From Gordionus sp. m RMFG-2023 (Eukaryota; Nematomorpha; Gordioida; Chordodea; Parachordodidae), in the NCBI RefSeq assembly GCF_954871325.1, contig NC_088776.1:36070508-36134507 (forward strand): DNA of 64,000 nt. Reading direction: 5' to 3'. Numbering within the stretch: the stretch's first letter is position 1; each line of letters begins with the position of its first letter. The translations under genes and the position numbers were made by a program. Of the stretch, positions 1 to 11,700 are shown in pieces. Under the pieces are notes generated by a model that worked only from the letters and a program-made list of their open reading frames with translations, had not been told where the DNA came from and did not search any database.

Positions 1-359
1 ACCTGTAGTTTTAAAATAAACGACAATAATTTAGAGCCTCCAGAGAAAATTCTACTTACAAATTAGAAAAAGTAAGAATCATAAAATGATAAAATACTAG
101 ATGAGTTATAGTTATTTTCAAGATGTGTGATACAATGGTTATTTTATTTACTATTACTTATCTTTTATTAATATTTTTATATTTATGAATCCTGAATCTA
201 ATGATTTCAAAAACTTTTATATAATATGCAAGTAAGCTGCTTATTCAAGCATTTAATGGAGGTAAATTTATTTTTCAACATACTTAGTGGCTATGGTTTC
301 CTCTGCCAGAATCAGGAAATCTTATACCTCAAATTAAGCTAAACAAATTAAATTGAATA

Positions 360-569
360 ATTAAGAAAAAGGTCATAAAGGCAACACTTCTAAATATAAA
401 GTCTGTTCTGAGTGGAAGTACTGGGATTAAAACCTCGAGGAAAGCTAACAAAGATATGATGGATGAAAGTGATAATAGTAACAAAAAATGGGTCTTGCCA
501 AAAGCAACACCCAGGATTGTAAAAAGTGGGGAAAAGGGATCAGAGTGGAAGCTGGCTTACCCAGATTAA
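360..569 (+). pseudogene. Unrecognised coding-like stretch, possible terminal exon or gene relic
   Basis: About 69 codons are open from 360 to a TAA at 567-569. The composition is much less AT-rich than the flanks and the translation is protein-like, ending ...KGSEWKLAYPD. An AG directly before 364 could be a splice acceptor. The same frame continues upstream past one stop with a further plausible stretch (LWFPLPESGNLIPQIKL), which favours a decayed gene over a live exon. It lies inside the presumed first intron of FTSJ1 on the opposite strand. I do not recognise the protein and assign no function. Confidence 0.3.
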
Positions 570-1124
570 CATTCAATAATAAAGAAAAATATGTCCCATT
601 GTCTTAATAAAAAAAGTTATTATTCCACAATAAGTCATAATGGTAAAGTTTTTGTGTTACTTTTTGTTCAATGATCCAATTTAATTTAATATATTTTGCA
701 TATATATATATTCTTGAAGGAAAATAAATATTTTAAATATCCTGTCAGTATTTTTTTGCAAAAAAAGTTGATAAATATTAATAAATATTATATTAAGGGA
801 ATTATAACAATTTTTTAATATTTCATTAAATCTTAATATAAAAATTATTTTTATAAGATATTATCATACCAAAAATAAAAATTTGAATATTAACACAGCA
901 TATAAAATTTTAAAATTATTTTAACAAATGCAAAATGTATAAAATTAAATGTTTATTAATAATTATTTAAATAAAATATATTTCACTAGACTTGAAAATA
1001 GTTATTTGATTTTTAATAACATTCCACCAAATAAGCAACTTTAATCCTGTTACTAAAATAATAAAATACATCCAAATAATTATGCATTTCATATTCATAT
1101 ATATATATTTGTTAGAAGAATTAC
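570..1124. other. AT-rich intronic sequence
   Basis: This stretch should be part of the first intron of the minus-strand FTSJ1 gene. I looked for the next FtsJ exon (SW-Q motif, then the D-GAPD motif) on the minus strand from here to the left edge and did not find it, so the rest of the gene lies outside the window. Confidence 0.5.
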
Positions 1125-1281
1125 CAGGAGCAGCACATAAATCTACAGCTTTTGTTACGTTTTCTAATATTTTAAATTTTTCGTCGATTTGCAATAATTT
1201 GAAGGCACTTCTAGCTCTCCATCCTTCTTCCTTAGCTAATCTATAATATATGTCCCTCTTATCCTTTGATGATTTTCCCAT
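1125..1281 (-). CDS. FTSJ1: tRNA 2'-O-methyltransferase FTSJ1/TRM7, first exon (partial gene)
   Basis: The family uses S-adenosylmethionine to 2'-O-methylate positions 32 and 34 of the anticodon loop of certain tRNAs in the cytoplasm. The exon encodes 52 residues beginning [20 protein letters not shown], followed by the conserved [14 protein letters not shown] and VDLCAAPG (SAM-binding motif I). Lys28 in SAFKL is the first residue of the K-D-K-E catalytic tetrad. The ATG at 1281 matches the family N-terminus exactly. After the CCT-G of the AAPG motif there is a GTAATT splice donor (1124-1121), leaving the exon in phase 1. Reading on gives unrelated residues, so the exon ends there. The remaining exons lie beyond the left edge. 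The gene is divergent to TFCP2, with start codons 300 bp apart. Confidence 0.93.
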
Positions 1282-1581
1282 TTTTATATCTATTCAAAAA
1301 ATAATTAAATGCCAATCAACCGTGAATTTTATTTACAATATTAAAAATAAATAAAGAAATGCTGCGTGAGTAATATCTTCATTTATTATTTTTGATACAA
1401 AGGTAATTTACACAAATATATTGTTTTAAATTTTCAATAATCATAAGCAGGCCTTTATATGTTTGGTTGAGAACCTTTTTGTTATTTTTTTAAAGGTAAA
1501 TTATGTTTATAATTTTTTTTAATTAATTTTCTTTAGGTTTTTACAGATTATAACATCACAGGAGGTGATTAGTGGCTTTAC
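1282..1581. promoter_or_regulatory. Shared intergenic promoter region of FTSJ1 and TFCP2
   Basis: Only 300 bp separate the two divergent start codons, so the promoters must lie here or overlap the 5' exons. On the TFCP2 side a pyrimidine-rich tract ending TTTCTTTAG (about 1527-1535) could be the acceptor of a 5'-UTR exon. An in-frame TAG (1570-1572) precedes the TFCP2 ATG. No clear TATA box or named operator was identified. Confidence 0.6.
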
Positions 1582-4570
1582 ATGTCACATAATTGGAATG
1601 TAGATTCAGTAGAACATGTAATTAATGAGCATTTAGATGATTCATTATCTAGTTTGTGCATAGAGATAGATAATAATAATAATTCAAATTTTAATATGAC
1701 TGATACTTTAATGGCTCTTCCGCTTTTTGATATTGATCATAAGCCCATACTTTATCAATATCATCAACCAGAGCAAATGATTAGTATAACTTTAACTGCT
1801 CCAACTTCCCCAGCTATGAAAATTGAAGAAGAAAGTTTAACATATTTAAATCAGGGTCAACCTTATGAGCTCAAATTTCAAGGTATTGGGGGAGGTTATA
1901 AAAATGCAAAACTATTAAAAAGCTTTGTTAAAGTTGCATTTCATGATAGACGATTACAATATTGTGAAGATAAACAAATAAACTTATGGCGTATTGATCA
2001 TCCCATGGAACGTATATTAGAAGTTGATACACCACTTTCAAGAGGCATCATTGAAGCCAAAAATTTACCATACAATTTAAATATGATTGAAATTTCATGG
2101 GATCCATTTAAAACAGCAAGTGTATATATTAAAATTAATTGCATAAGCACAGAATTTACTCCTAAAAAACATGGTGGTGAAAAGGGAGTTCCTTTTCGTT
2201 TACAGATAGATACCTACTCACTTGGTCAAGGTAGTTTTCATCAAATATATAGTGCATATTGTCAAGTTAAAATATTTAAGCCAAAAGGAGCTGATCGCAA
2301 ACATAAAACTGACCGTGAAAAGTTTGAAAAACAGCCTCATATTGATAAATGTAGATATCAACCATCTTGTCCTTTTACAATATTAACTGAAACTAATTTA
2401 GATTCTGATTTTATGTGTAAACCTCATACATCTACACCTGAACCTCCATTTCTTCCAAGTGATAATAAAAATATAATTGAAAGCTCAACTTCACATCATT
2501 ATATATTAAAACAATCACGATATACCAATGATATTGATCCTGATATTAAGCAATCTTCTCACATTACAACTACCTCACACATGCTTACTCAGATGACACC
2601 TAAAAAATTATCCAAAAATATAAGCTCTCAACAATACCAAATAAAAAGCATGCCTGAAAAACGCAGAGATATATTTGATGATTTGTCACATAATGAGGAT
2701 GATGATGAGGATATTGGAAGGATTCGAAATAATTCTAGCAAAATGTTAGGTGTCAAAACACAAATAAACAAAAAAAGAATGAGTGATGCCAATAATATTA
2801 GCTTTGCAAATGTTTACAATAAGAATGAGAATTCTAAATCAATCATAAATGAATCATCAATAAAAGAATGTATATCAAAGGATTCTTCTAGTAAGGTGAC
2901 TAAAAACTTATACTCATGTAATGCAAGTTCTCATCAGACTATGATTAGTTTTAAAAGTGAAATACCTTATAATAAAATGAGTCGTTCTTATTTAAAAGAA
3001 AATAATATACATAATGAATATACAAATGTTCAAGAATTCAATTCTCAGCTATCTAAATTAAGTGGAGCTCACACATGCAGTAATATTATATATAATGATT
3101 CTGATCTCAAATTTCTTAATCCTATATTCACAAAATTGAAAGAATCATCATATTTGAATAATAATTGCTCATCAAATCAGAATGAAATAAGTGACAGTAT
3201 TTATAACATAGTTTCATGTGAAAATGATTTAGAATTAGAATTTGATGATAATAATAATTTAAATCATAACAATCAATACATTCCAAGTAATTATAATAAT
3301 AACTACTTAAATAATAGCTCTCCTTATCCACAGATATTACCAAATGATGCACCTTCTTCAGATACTGCTAATTGGTTGGAAACCAATAATTTTTCTTCTT
3401 TTATAATAAATAGCTTTAGCACATTTTCAGCCTTAGATATGAGGCGGCTGTCTAGACAGGATCTTATTGAAATATGTGGTGTTGCCGATGGAATTCGACT
3501 CAACAATGCTTTACAATGTGTACCACCCAGACCTCGCTTAATTTTATTTGTTTCCCAACAATCATCAAAATTGAGTGAATGTGATAATTCCACTATTAAA
3601 ATCCCTAAAGATAAGTTAATTGATGACCCAGGCTCAAATTCAAGAGGTGCATTATCTTCCTCGCCAGCCTCATCAATTCAAGCACCGACATCAGTATTTT
3701 TTTAAAATATTTTTGAATGTTGTGTGGCTATTTACCCTAAACTTTTGCAAAAATATTCAATTTGCATTTTTAATGGTGGAACAAATAGAAATTTAGAGAA
3801 TTAGAAAAATATCTGGAAATTTTTTGAAATTCAAACATTAAGGTATTGTTTATAAGTAACTTAGTTATATGTCATTTATGTTAGTTCCTGTTTTAAATTG
3901 CTAAAACAAAAATTGCTAAAAATTAGGAATCTTGCTTATATCTCCTAGTAAATTTTTTAAAAACTCAACTTAAATACATGTGATTCTTCCCTAGCATCTA
4001 TCAATAATTATTTCAAATTTACTTTAAAAATTTGATTCTCGAATTGGGGACAATGATAATTATTCCTCCTTTTTAGTAATTTTTTAAAACTCAACTTAAA
4101 TACAAGGGTTTATTACCCAGCATCTATAAATATTAATTAAATATTTCTAGGAGGTATATGCTAGATTCCCAATTTTTAGCGATTTAAAACTTATCCCTTT
4201 ATATTAATTCTTATTTTTTTCTTATTAATAAACTAAATTTAAACAGGAAGAAAATATCAAAGACGACGAAAATATATTTATTGGATTGTTTTTAACTGAA
4301 CCTACTCAGCGAGAACTTTTCGATAAGTTGTGCGAGAATTTCGGTGTTGAAAAATTCGAAAAAGTTACACAAATATTTTTGATGCAACGGGTAATTAATT
4401 CACACACGAATAAAAATAATGAATTGATCAATGAAATTGATACAATTAAATACATTAAGATATTGATAAACGACAACGTTGTTCAAAATATGGCGGATGG
4501 TTCTAGATTTTTATTCTCTATTATTAATGCAGACGATAGTGATTTTATTTATTTATACAAATATGAATGA
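1582..4570 (+). CDS. TFCP2: CP2/LSF-type transcription factor (TFCP2 subfamily), two coding exons
   Basis: This is a nuclear sequence-specific DNA-binding factor of the Grainyhead/CP2 family, which binds DNA as dimers or tetramers. Exon 1 is 1582-3693 and exon 2 is 4247-4570. The intron (3694-4246) runs from TCA|GTATTT to AACAG|GAA in phase 0, giving 811 residues. The CP2 DNA-binding domain is at about residues 85-270, with YLNQGQPYELK, FHDRRLQY, CISTEFT, KHGGEKGVPFR and KPKGADRKHKTDREK. These motifs match LSF rather than Grainyhead. Residues about 270-595 are a long, low-complexity, Asn/Ser-rich linker, longer than usual. A SAM-like domain lies at about 597-657 (IEICGVADGIRLNNAL). Exon 2 carries the C-terminal oligomerisation fold (LTEPTQRELFDKL ... 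VVQNMADGSRFLF). An in-frame stop just upstream supports the ATG. Reading through the donor adds only VFF and stops, which would give a 707-residue form lacking the C-terminal domain. Confidence 0.93.
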
Positions 4571-6371
4571 ATGCGATTGTGTTCTTTTTTCTATTGAAAC
4601 TTTTTTGTACATTTTTGATATCTGGATGATTTAATTATATCAATGCAAATCTTATATTTAATAAGTTTTATAAAATTATATATAACAAAAAAATATGTTT
4701 TTTAAATATTACAATAGTTTTATTTGTTGATTTTTTACCATGTTAGAATGGTGAGCAAGACTATAATGACCTTAAATTCAGTTTTTACCACTACCATTTC
4801 TCTATTGAATGAATAAATTATATAATAAAAATGCGAAAGAAGTTCTATGATATAAAATATTGCTTTATACTTTATCTAAAACGAATTATTTGATTTATTT
4901 TGTAAATACATATTTAAAAAAATTGAATAATAACCTTTTTATAGGCGTATCCAGGATTTTCTTATAGGGTGAAAACACTGTGAGGCGTGTTTTCTATCAT
5001 AAACTTTATTGGAGGTCTTTAGATCTAATTATTGTTAGCCTTTGGCTATATTATATTTTTATATAAATAATTTTGGGTTTTCACTTATTTCTTAATAAAA
5101 ATTCTTTTTTTCTAAAAATTTTGAATTATAAGGCATTATTTTTAAAAGTTATTAACTTTTACTAATTTTTTTTATAGTGATAAATTGTATTATTCCATTT
5201 TGGTTACGCGTCCCATTTCATTTCATTATTCGATCCAATTATTCCTAGATATTTTAAATTAAGAAATTATACCTATATTTTTTACTTTCTTAAACATTTT
5301 TTAAAAATTTAATTTTTGAATCTAATTTCGTACATGAATAATAAAGAATTATTCGATTTGTATAAATAAAGAATTACACGAATAATGTATTGATTCGTAT
5401 TTTTGTAGCTACACATATAAATTATAAAAAATTAATTTTAAAATTTCAAATATATCAAAGAATGAGGATACTTTTATAATCGATTTTTTGCCAGAAAATT
5501 AAGGGAGTTTTAACGTTGCAAACAGTGTACGGAACTTTAAAGAACTGAGTTTAAATGTTTGACCTGAGCTAGCGAAAAAATTTACATCTTATTCTTTTTA
5601 TCCCATTTTATTAAAATGAGTATTTACGAAAGTGGAACCGAAAATTCAAATTTTTTTAAAGATGATATAAGAACTATAAAAGATACAGATTCTAGTTCCA
5701 CCAAATCTTTTTCATTAAGCTATTATGTTTATAAGATATTTTTAGCAGAGGATCTATAGCTCTATCAACTTCCACATCCTCTATGTCATTTAGCAATTTT
5801 AGATGGAAAGTATAAGAGGACCTTTTAGAAAATAACATCCTTATTTTAAAAATAGTCGGGTATCATATAGGAATATATTAGTGAAGGTCATGGTCCTCCG
5901 AAGTGTTGCAGATGTTTAATTAAAGAGAAAAATAAAAAATGTTTATTTATTTTCAAGAAATGTCAATCAGATTATTACTCTTCTCATAATATGTTTTGAT
6001 TGAAAAAATAATATTTATTCTTCAGTCGGAGAATTTATGGAATTAAAATCATGAATGTTGTTGATTCATGATTATTGGAATATTGTATCGAGATATATTA
6101 TTATTGATTTAAATTTAATGGATAGATTGATTCATTAATTTTTATATAGATTCGTGAATTGGTATTTTTTTTGATTTAATAAAAATGATTTTGTAAATTT
6201 TTCTGTGTACGATTAACAAACGAAGTATTTACGTTTTTATCCAATTTAATTTTTTTTTAAAATTATATTTAGGGATGTGCCGATGATATCAGTAGATTAC
6301 CGATCCTATATATTCTGATTTTGTATTCTATAAACATACTATTTGTTTTAATTTTTAATGCATACATCTAG
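4571..6371. other. Non-coding, AT-rich; includes one DNA-element end near 4942
   Basis: No gene was seen. At 4942-4975 ATAGGCGTATCCAGGATTTT resembles the terminal motif of the larger element at 31.8-47.1 kb (GCGTAGCCAGG), but no partner end was found. At 6272-6300 TAGGGATGTGCCGATGATAT resembles the left end of the hAT element at 28060, also without a partner. Confidence 0.5.
4812..4833 (+). promoter_or_regulatory. Candidate polyadenylation signals for TFCP2
   Basis: AATAAA at 4812-4817 and a second AATAAAA about 10 bases later lie about 240 bp after the TFCP2 stop codon. In so AT-rich a region such hexamers occur by chance, so this is positional support only. Confidence 0.35.
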
Positions 6372-6540
6372 TCTTGCAAAATCGCTTCATTTGAGCCAAT
6401 TTTTGAAAACGGCTAACTCAGTATTTTTTTCAAAAAATATTCGCAAGCCTGAAGATTATGCCCATAGATGGCACCAAGGGTTGAACATACATTAGTGAAG
6501 TCTCGAAACTAGGAATTTCTGGCTAGAGAGGCAGCTACTA
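6372..6540. mobile_element. Diverged, truncated copy of the TAGTGTTGTTAA hAT-type MITE
   Basis: It shares GAGCCAATTTTTGAAAACGG, GGCTAACTCAGTATTTT and the CGCAAGCCTGAAGATT core with the better copies at 6960-7161 and 47130-47338. Both outer ends are eroded. Confidence 0.55.
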
Positions 6541-6599
6541 AACTATTTTTATATAATTTAGTTTATAAGTTCAGTTTGATATTTATTTAAAAGTATTGA

Positions 6600-6838
6600 A
6601 AAAATGACGTTTTGCACGTGGATACATATTAAAATTAAGAGTAGGTTATATTTTAGGCAGGGAAACGGAATAAGGGCATTTTTGCATTCCCATTTTATTC
6701 CTGTTCTAGTTAAAATAAATTGTTCCGTTCCAACTTTCAAAACGTTGCTAGAAAAATTTCTAATTATATTTTAACTACACATTTTAATTAATCATTAAAT
6801 GAATCAATTAATATATCGAAGCAATATATTTCAGAGAG
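6600..6838. repeat. Duplicated block, copy 1
   Basis: This block matches 7163-7388 (copy 2) over about 230 bp with moderate divergence, including TTTTAGGCAGGGAAACGGAA against TTTTAGGCAAAGAAACGGAA and the shared ATATCGAAGCAATATATTTC. Both copies end at a CAGAGA-type MITE. Copy 1 lacks the MITE that sits at the left edge of copy 2. Short reading frames over both copies are not gene-like. Confidence 0.7.
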
Positions 6839-6900
6839 CTGCAGGCACGGGCCGAGTCATATTTTAATTTTTTTAGATATACTCGGGCATGGCCTGATCC
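6839..6900. mobile_element. Truncated CAGAGACCTGCAGG hAT-type MITE
   Basis: CAGAGAGCTGCAGGCACGGG follows the duplicated block exactly as the complete element does at 7389. A further GGGCATGGCCTG patch follows, and the right end is lost. Confidence 0.55.
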
Positions 6901-6959
6901 AAACCATTTTTATATTTTGTTCATATGGAAAAAAATGATGTTTTGCACATGGGTGATAT

Positions 6960-7161
6960 TAGTGTTGTTAAGATTTTTAAAACGGCTAACTCAATATTTT
7001 AGCCAGAAAAATATTGTCTAAGCCTCGAGATTTTGAAAATAGATGTTTTAGCCTTTATGGCATCTATGAGCAAAACCTTAACGCTTGCAATAATATTTTG
7101 TAATAAAATATTGAGTTAGCCGTTTTTAAAAATCGACTCAAAATGAGCTGTTACAACACTT
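6960..7161. mobile_element. TAGTGTTGTTAA hAT-type MITE, second copy
   Basis: The left end is TAGTGTTGTTAAG, leading to AAAACGGCTAACTCAATATT. The right end is AATATTGAGTTAGCCGTTTT, leading to ACAACACTT. These are inverted repeats of about 45 bp enclosing about 110 bp. The flanks GGTGATAT and GGTTGCTT are at best a decayed 8-bp target duplication. The matching site in copy 1 of the surrounding duplicated block (about 6620) is empty. Confidence 0.75.
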
Positions 7162-7162
7162 T

Positions 7163-7388
7163 GGTTGCTTATTAAAATTAAAAGTAGTTTATATTTTAGG
7201 CAAAGAAACGGAACAAAGGCATTATTGCCTTCTCGTTCCTTTCCTGTTATGTCGAAAAAATTGTTCTGTTCCATCTTTCAAAACATTCCTAGAAAAATAT
7301 CTAAATATATTTATTTAAATCTACATATTTTAATTAATCTTTATTTAATCATTAAATTAATCAATTATTATATCGAAGCAATATATTT
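7163..7388. repeat. Duplicated block, copy 2
   Basis: Partner of 6600-6838, ending in ATATATTT, which is also the target duplication of the MITE that follows. Confidence 0.7.
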
Positions 7389-7652
7389 CAGAGACTTGTA
7401 GGCCCGGCCCTACGCCCAACCCGGGTACACGGTGGGCCGTATTTAATTATTTAAATATACCAGGCCGGGGATTTTAAAACTAAATATTTGAAATCGCCAT
7501 TGTTAGCTATAAAATTCAAAAATAAATATAATATATTTTTAAAAAATCCGGGCCGAAAATTTTTTTTTTAAAAAAAGCTGGGCCTGACCTAAAAAAATAT
7601 TTGTCAAAAAATCCGGGTCAGGCCGTGCAAATGGTACCTCTGCAGGTCTCTG
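7389..7652. mobile_element. CAGAGACYTGYAGG hAT-type MITE with perfect 8-bp target duplication
   Basis: The 264-bp element has inverted ends, CAGAGACTTGTAGGCCCGGC at the left and ...TGCAGGTCTCTG at the right. It is flanked on both sides by ATATATTT (7381-7388 and 7653-7660). It has no coding capacity. Subterminal GGCCCGG/CCGGGCC patches are spaced by AT-rich DNA. An 8-bp duplication and CAG-type ends fit the hAT superfamily. A sister copy is at 26749-26998. Confidence 0.88.
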
Positions 7653-7660
7653 ATATATTT

Positions 7661-8605
7661 TCAAAAAGATTATAATTTATATTGGTTCTTTGTGGTGTTA
7701 GTATAAATTTGAGTCGAAAAGCAACGTTCAACATTTACCTGGCTGCATGGAGTTGCTAATACGATTTGGGCCAATTTATACAAGATAGAATTTCTTATTT
7801 TATTCGATTCCCAGTATTCTAGCAAGTTTTTTTATTTATTTAGACGATCTTTTTTATAGTTGATAGAATGTAATCCTTTTTGTAAGTTTTGCTATGTTTT
7901 CATTTTTATCCTTGGACCTTAGTTTTAATTCATCATATTGTCTCTTCAGAAGATTTATCGGAATTAATTATATTTAAATCTTAATACCTAAAATTTTTAA
8001 TATGTTCTTATGTCATCAATGAATGATTTATGGTATATTATTTTCCTCTTCGTTCGAAAGAGGTATAAACCTAGAATCTAGATATAAGGCAGAACAAAAT
8101 TATTAATTCATTAGTATTTTCTCTTTTGTTGAAAGCTGAAATCAAATCCTGTAATAACAGGGAATTTATTTTTTGAATCTTTATTTTACATTTAGTTCAT
8201 CGACCTATAAATTTACCTGAAAAGGCTTTCTTTTTGGAATATTAAGCATGTTTTCTTTAACGGCTCTAATGAGTCCACCATTTTTCTACAGTTTTTCAAT
8301 CTTTATCGGAGAAAAAAATTCAGGGTTACCATTTATAAGGATTTAGAAAATAAAAAGAACTTAATATATGCACTTGTTAGATGGATTAAAATAATATATT
8401 TTTTTAATTATAGAAATAAATAAGATATTTATATATAATTTCAGGAAATTTCGGGGATTCCCGTTCCATAAATTTATTCAACGTTCCGTCCATATCCATG
8501 ATATTAAGGTATTTACATAATGAAAGTAAAAATTTAATTTTTTATCAGATGGTACCCATTAATCTTTATTTAGAATAAATTTAAATTATTGTTTCTAGAG
8601 ATACG
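7661..8605. other. AT-rich, no gene seen
   Basis: No reading frame of interest and no clear repeat ends were found. Confidence 0.5.
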
Positions 8606-8608
8606 TTA

Positions 8609-8735
8609 AATATGGTACTGCCGGTGGCTTAGTCAATATTTATCCATGTGGTGGGGGGGGGGTCAAATTTTTTTAGGGGCTTCGCCCTCAAATCGTATTT
8701 TGCCCGGCCTACGGCCGGTTCTCTCCTATAAAAAA
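8609..8735. mobile_element. End of a poly-G / GGGGCTTCGCCC-type DNA element
   Basis: CTGCCGGTGGCTTAG is followed by a run of about 12 G, then AGGGGCTTCGCCC and GGCCTACGGCCGG. The same order (terminal GTAGCC/GTGGCT, G-run, GGGGCTTCG, GGCC-rich) occurs in reverse at 46990-47113, so the two are ends of related elements. No partner end was found. Confidence 0.5.
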
Positions 8736-11700
8736 TATTATATATCAAAATTATTAGTAACAAAATTTTAGTGAACCTTACGATTAAAAAGCGACTGAAA
8801 GCATTATTCAAAATTTTATCAATGTTTAGTGCTGTGTTGTAAATTAATTTAATCGGAAAAAAATTGCATAATGCTAGAATTTAAAAAAAAACTATATATC
8901 TGTTGTACGCTAATATTTAGTGCCTGACTAGTAGTTTTAATTACTCAATCAAATATGAGAACCAAAAAAAGAAATTGAGATGTAAACAAAAGATGGCTAC
9001 GACGTCACGGTTTAAGTAAGTTAACCTTATTTTTGGAAAATCTGATACATACTAAACCATTAAGTGGGGCTTCATTTTATTGTTTTATTCTGTTTAGTAA
9101 ATGATTTAAAGGAGAAGAGAATTATTGGTAAAAAATAAAAAATTGACGAAATTAGATTCATAACGGAGAATATAGTTATAACTATCTGTTTGGGTTTATA
9201 TTTAATACCTTATCAATTCTTTTTCGTCAGCCACAAAATAAGTAACCGAATTACTAACCAAAAACAATCTATGATATCACTCCTTAAGCTAAAGTCATTG
9301 AAAGATATGGACTCTATTATTTATGTCAATAATTAGTGCGTATTTCATACTTTTTATGGCTTCAACCCGTTTGATAGATTTTTTAAAAAAATCATTTTGG
9401 CAAAATAAAAATAAATTGCCAAGATTGACATTATTTTAGAAGGAAAATTATAAATACAGTGAACAATATGTAAGGTATGATTAGTATCAATTAATTCATC
9501 AATAGATAAAGACCAGTTATAAGCTGAATAAAATCACGGCACGTCTTGTTGAGTCTTAAATATTTAATTTTAACTTATAACTCAAAAATCAATTACGTTT
9601 AAAAGATCTGCATTCCCTCTTTCATTACAGATTGTGTAAAATAAATATTTTGTCATTTTCTAAAGCTCTGGAGCCATCTAGAATTTTAAAAATTGTAAAT
9701 TTTTTATAAAATTTAGAACTACTTCATCAAATATTTTGCTGTAAATTTTATCTTTTTTTTAGCAAGACAAGGACATTCAGGATGCAATTTTTGCTTCGCA
9801 TCTATATAAGCTAAATTAATAATGCTGTCTCTGTTTTCGGGAAGATATTTTTCCTGATTTTCTTAGTTGCTGGTGGTTTATTAGTAAGCATTGTGATAAT
9901 ATGCTTCCTTTATTGGATTCTATTTTATAAGTTATTCTAATAACAATTTAAGCACAAAATAATCCATCTTGGATTGAGATCAGATGTTATTAAGAAAAGG
10001 AAAGATATAAATAATTCCAATGGTAAATTCAAATTTATCAATTCAAACATTGTAGCCTCGCAGATCACATAGAAATAGTGTTTTTAACATATAAATAAGA
10101 CTTAAAAATTTTAACATTTAACAGATTTTCGAAATTAACCGATTTGCATTTTCTGATTAAACAAAAAAATCAATTTCGAAATATTAGGTTATAATTTTAA
10201 ATTATTTAAAAATTCATGGCCGTCTTTAACAAAATTTTATTTATTTATTTATTCAAAATATGTTATTATATATGCAGTTTACATGTTATTCTAGTTACTT
10301 TATAATTTAGATCATTAAGAAAGGGTAAAATTTAATATGATTCTAACGAATGACATTATACGAATTTGTATAAAGAATTTATCATATTACTTTTAGACAT
10401 CAGGACCCATTAATAATAAAAATCGTAATTAAATGTTCACTTGGTACTATTCAATATTGTAATATTCATAATTTAATTTACCATGAACTTATTTTATTTA
10501 CCTTTCATATATAGATATTACTTTTTTAATCGTTTAGGTTTTAGAATGAAAAAAATTTATAATATTAATTTTATAAATAGGGTAATTAAAAACAATAACG
10601 CCAGCTTGCGAATTAAACATTATTGAATTATATATTTTACTTTTTTAAAAATATATAATTATTAATTTATATTACTTTATTATTGAATATATCTAATAAT
10701 TTAATTTTTATAACTTATTCAATTTTGAAATCATGATACATATTTATTTTTCTATATTAATACCCTATATCAAATCTTTATTTTATTATTAACATGATTA
10801 TACTAAATCTTCTAAAATACAAATAAAGTAAAAAAATCAGGTGACATGCCAAAAAAAATCTCCAATTTTTTCTCGAAAATGTTCTCACAAAACGTAGACA
10901 AAATGTCAATTATAAATTGAGAGGTTAGATCAAACTGGTTGAGAAATACAAATGATCTAAAAAATACAAAAATAATTATTATTTATTTTTCTGCTCCAGG
11001 AAGCTCCATATTTTTTCTTAACCATACTTAGTATTATCATGGTATTGTTAATTGTCATTTAATCTTAATGGTTGGTGGGCCATAGCTTGATTAGTCATTT
11101 CCCATTATACAGCATCAGTCTCCTTTCATATCGTTGATCATTCTATTGTAGGCTTGGTGTCATTAATTCAACATTATTGTGGTTGGACAGAATATTTAAG
11201 TAAGTCTATGTCCAGAACTACCTCTCCCTTATCAGTCTAATCAGAAATTTCAACACAACTTTCTGATCCCAAAATTCATGAGGTTTTTTATTCCTATGAT
11301 CTTCTTTCTAAAATAATGTCACATATTTATACTAAAATTCCAAAAATAAGCAATATTCTAATATTATCTAATGGCTTCCTTTATATATAAAACCATATCA
11401 ATTTACTATTTTACTTTACATATATATATATTATATATAATATTACGCATGCATATACATAAACTTATAACATTATTCGTTTATTTCAATTTGAACTATT
11501 TATAACCCATTCTTTACTTTCAATCCATCTTTAACTCATATTCAATATCTAGCTTTACTTATTTTTAATTCTAACTTTCATATCTGGGATTTGCCAAATT
11601 TTTTATTTCATCACATTATTTTTTATAATTAATTTAACAATTTTTTTATTTTATATATATATATACATTATACGAATATTTTACATCCATAATTTCATTT

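Noticed and set aside
3128-3593. Two minus-strand frames within TFCP2.
   Set aside because: Antisense shadows of a well-supported coding exon.
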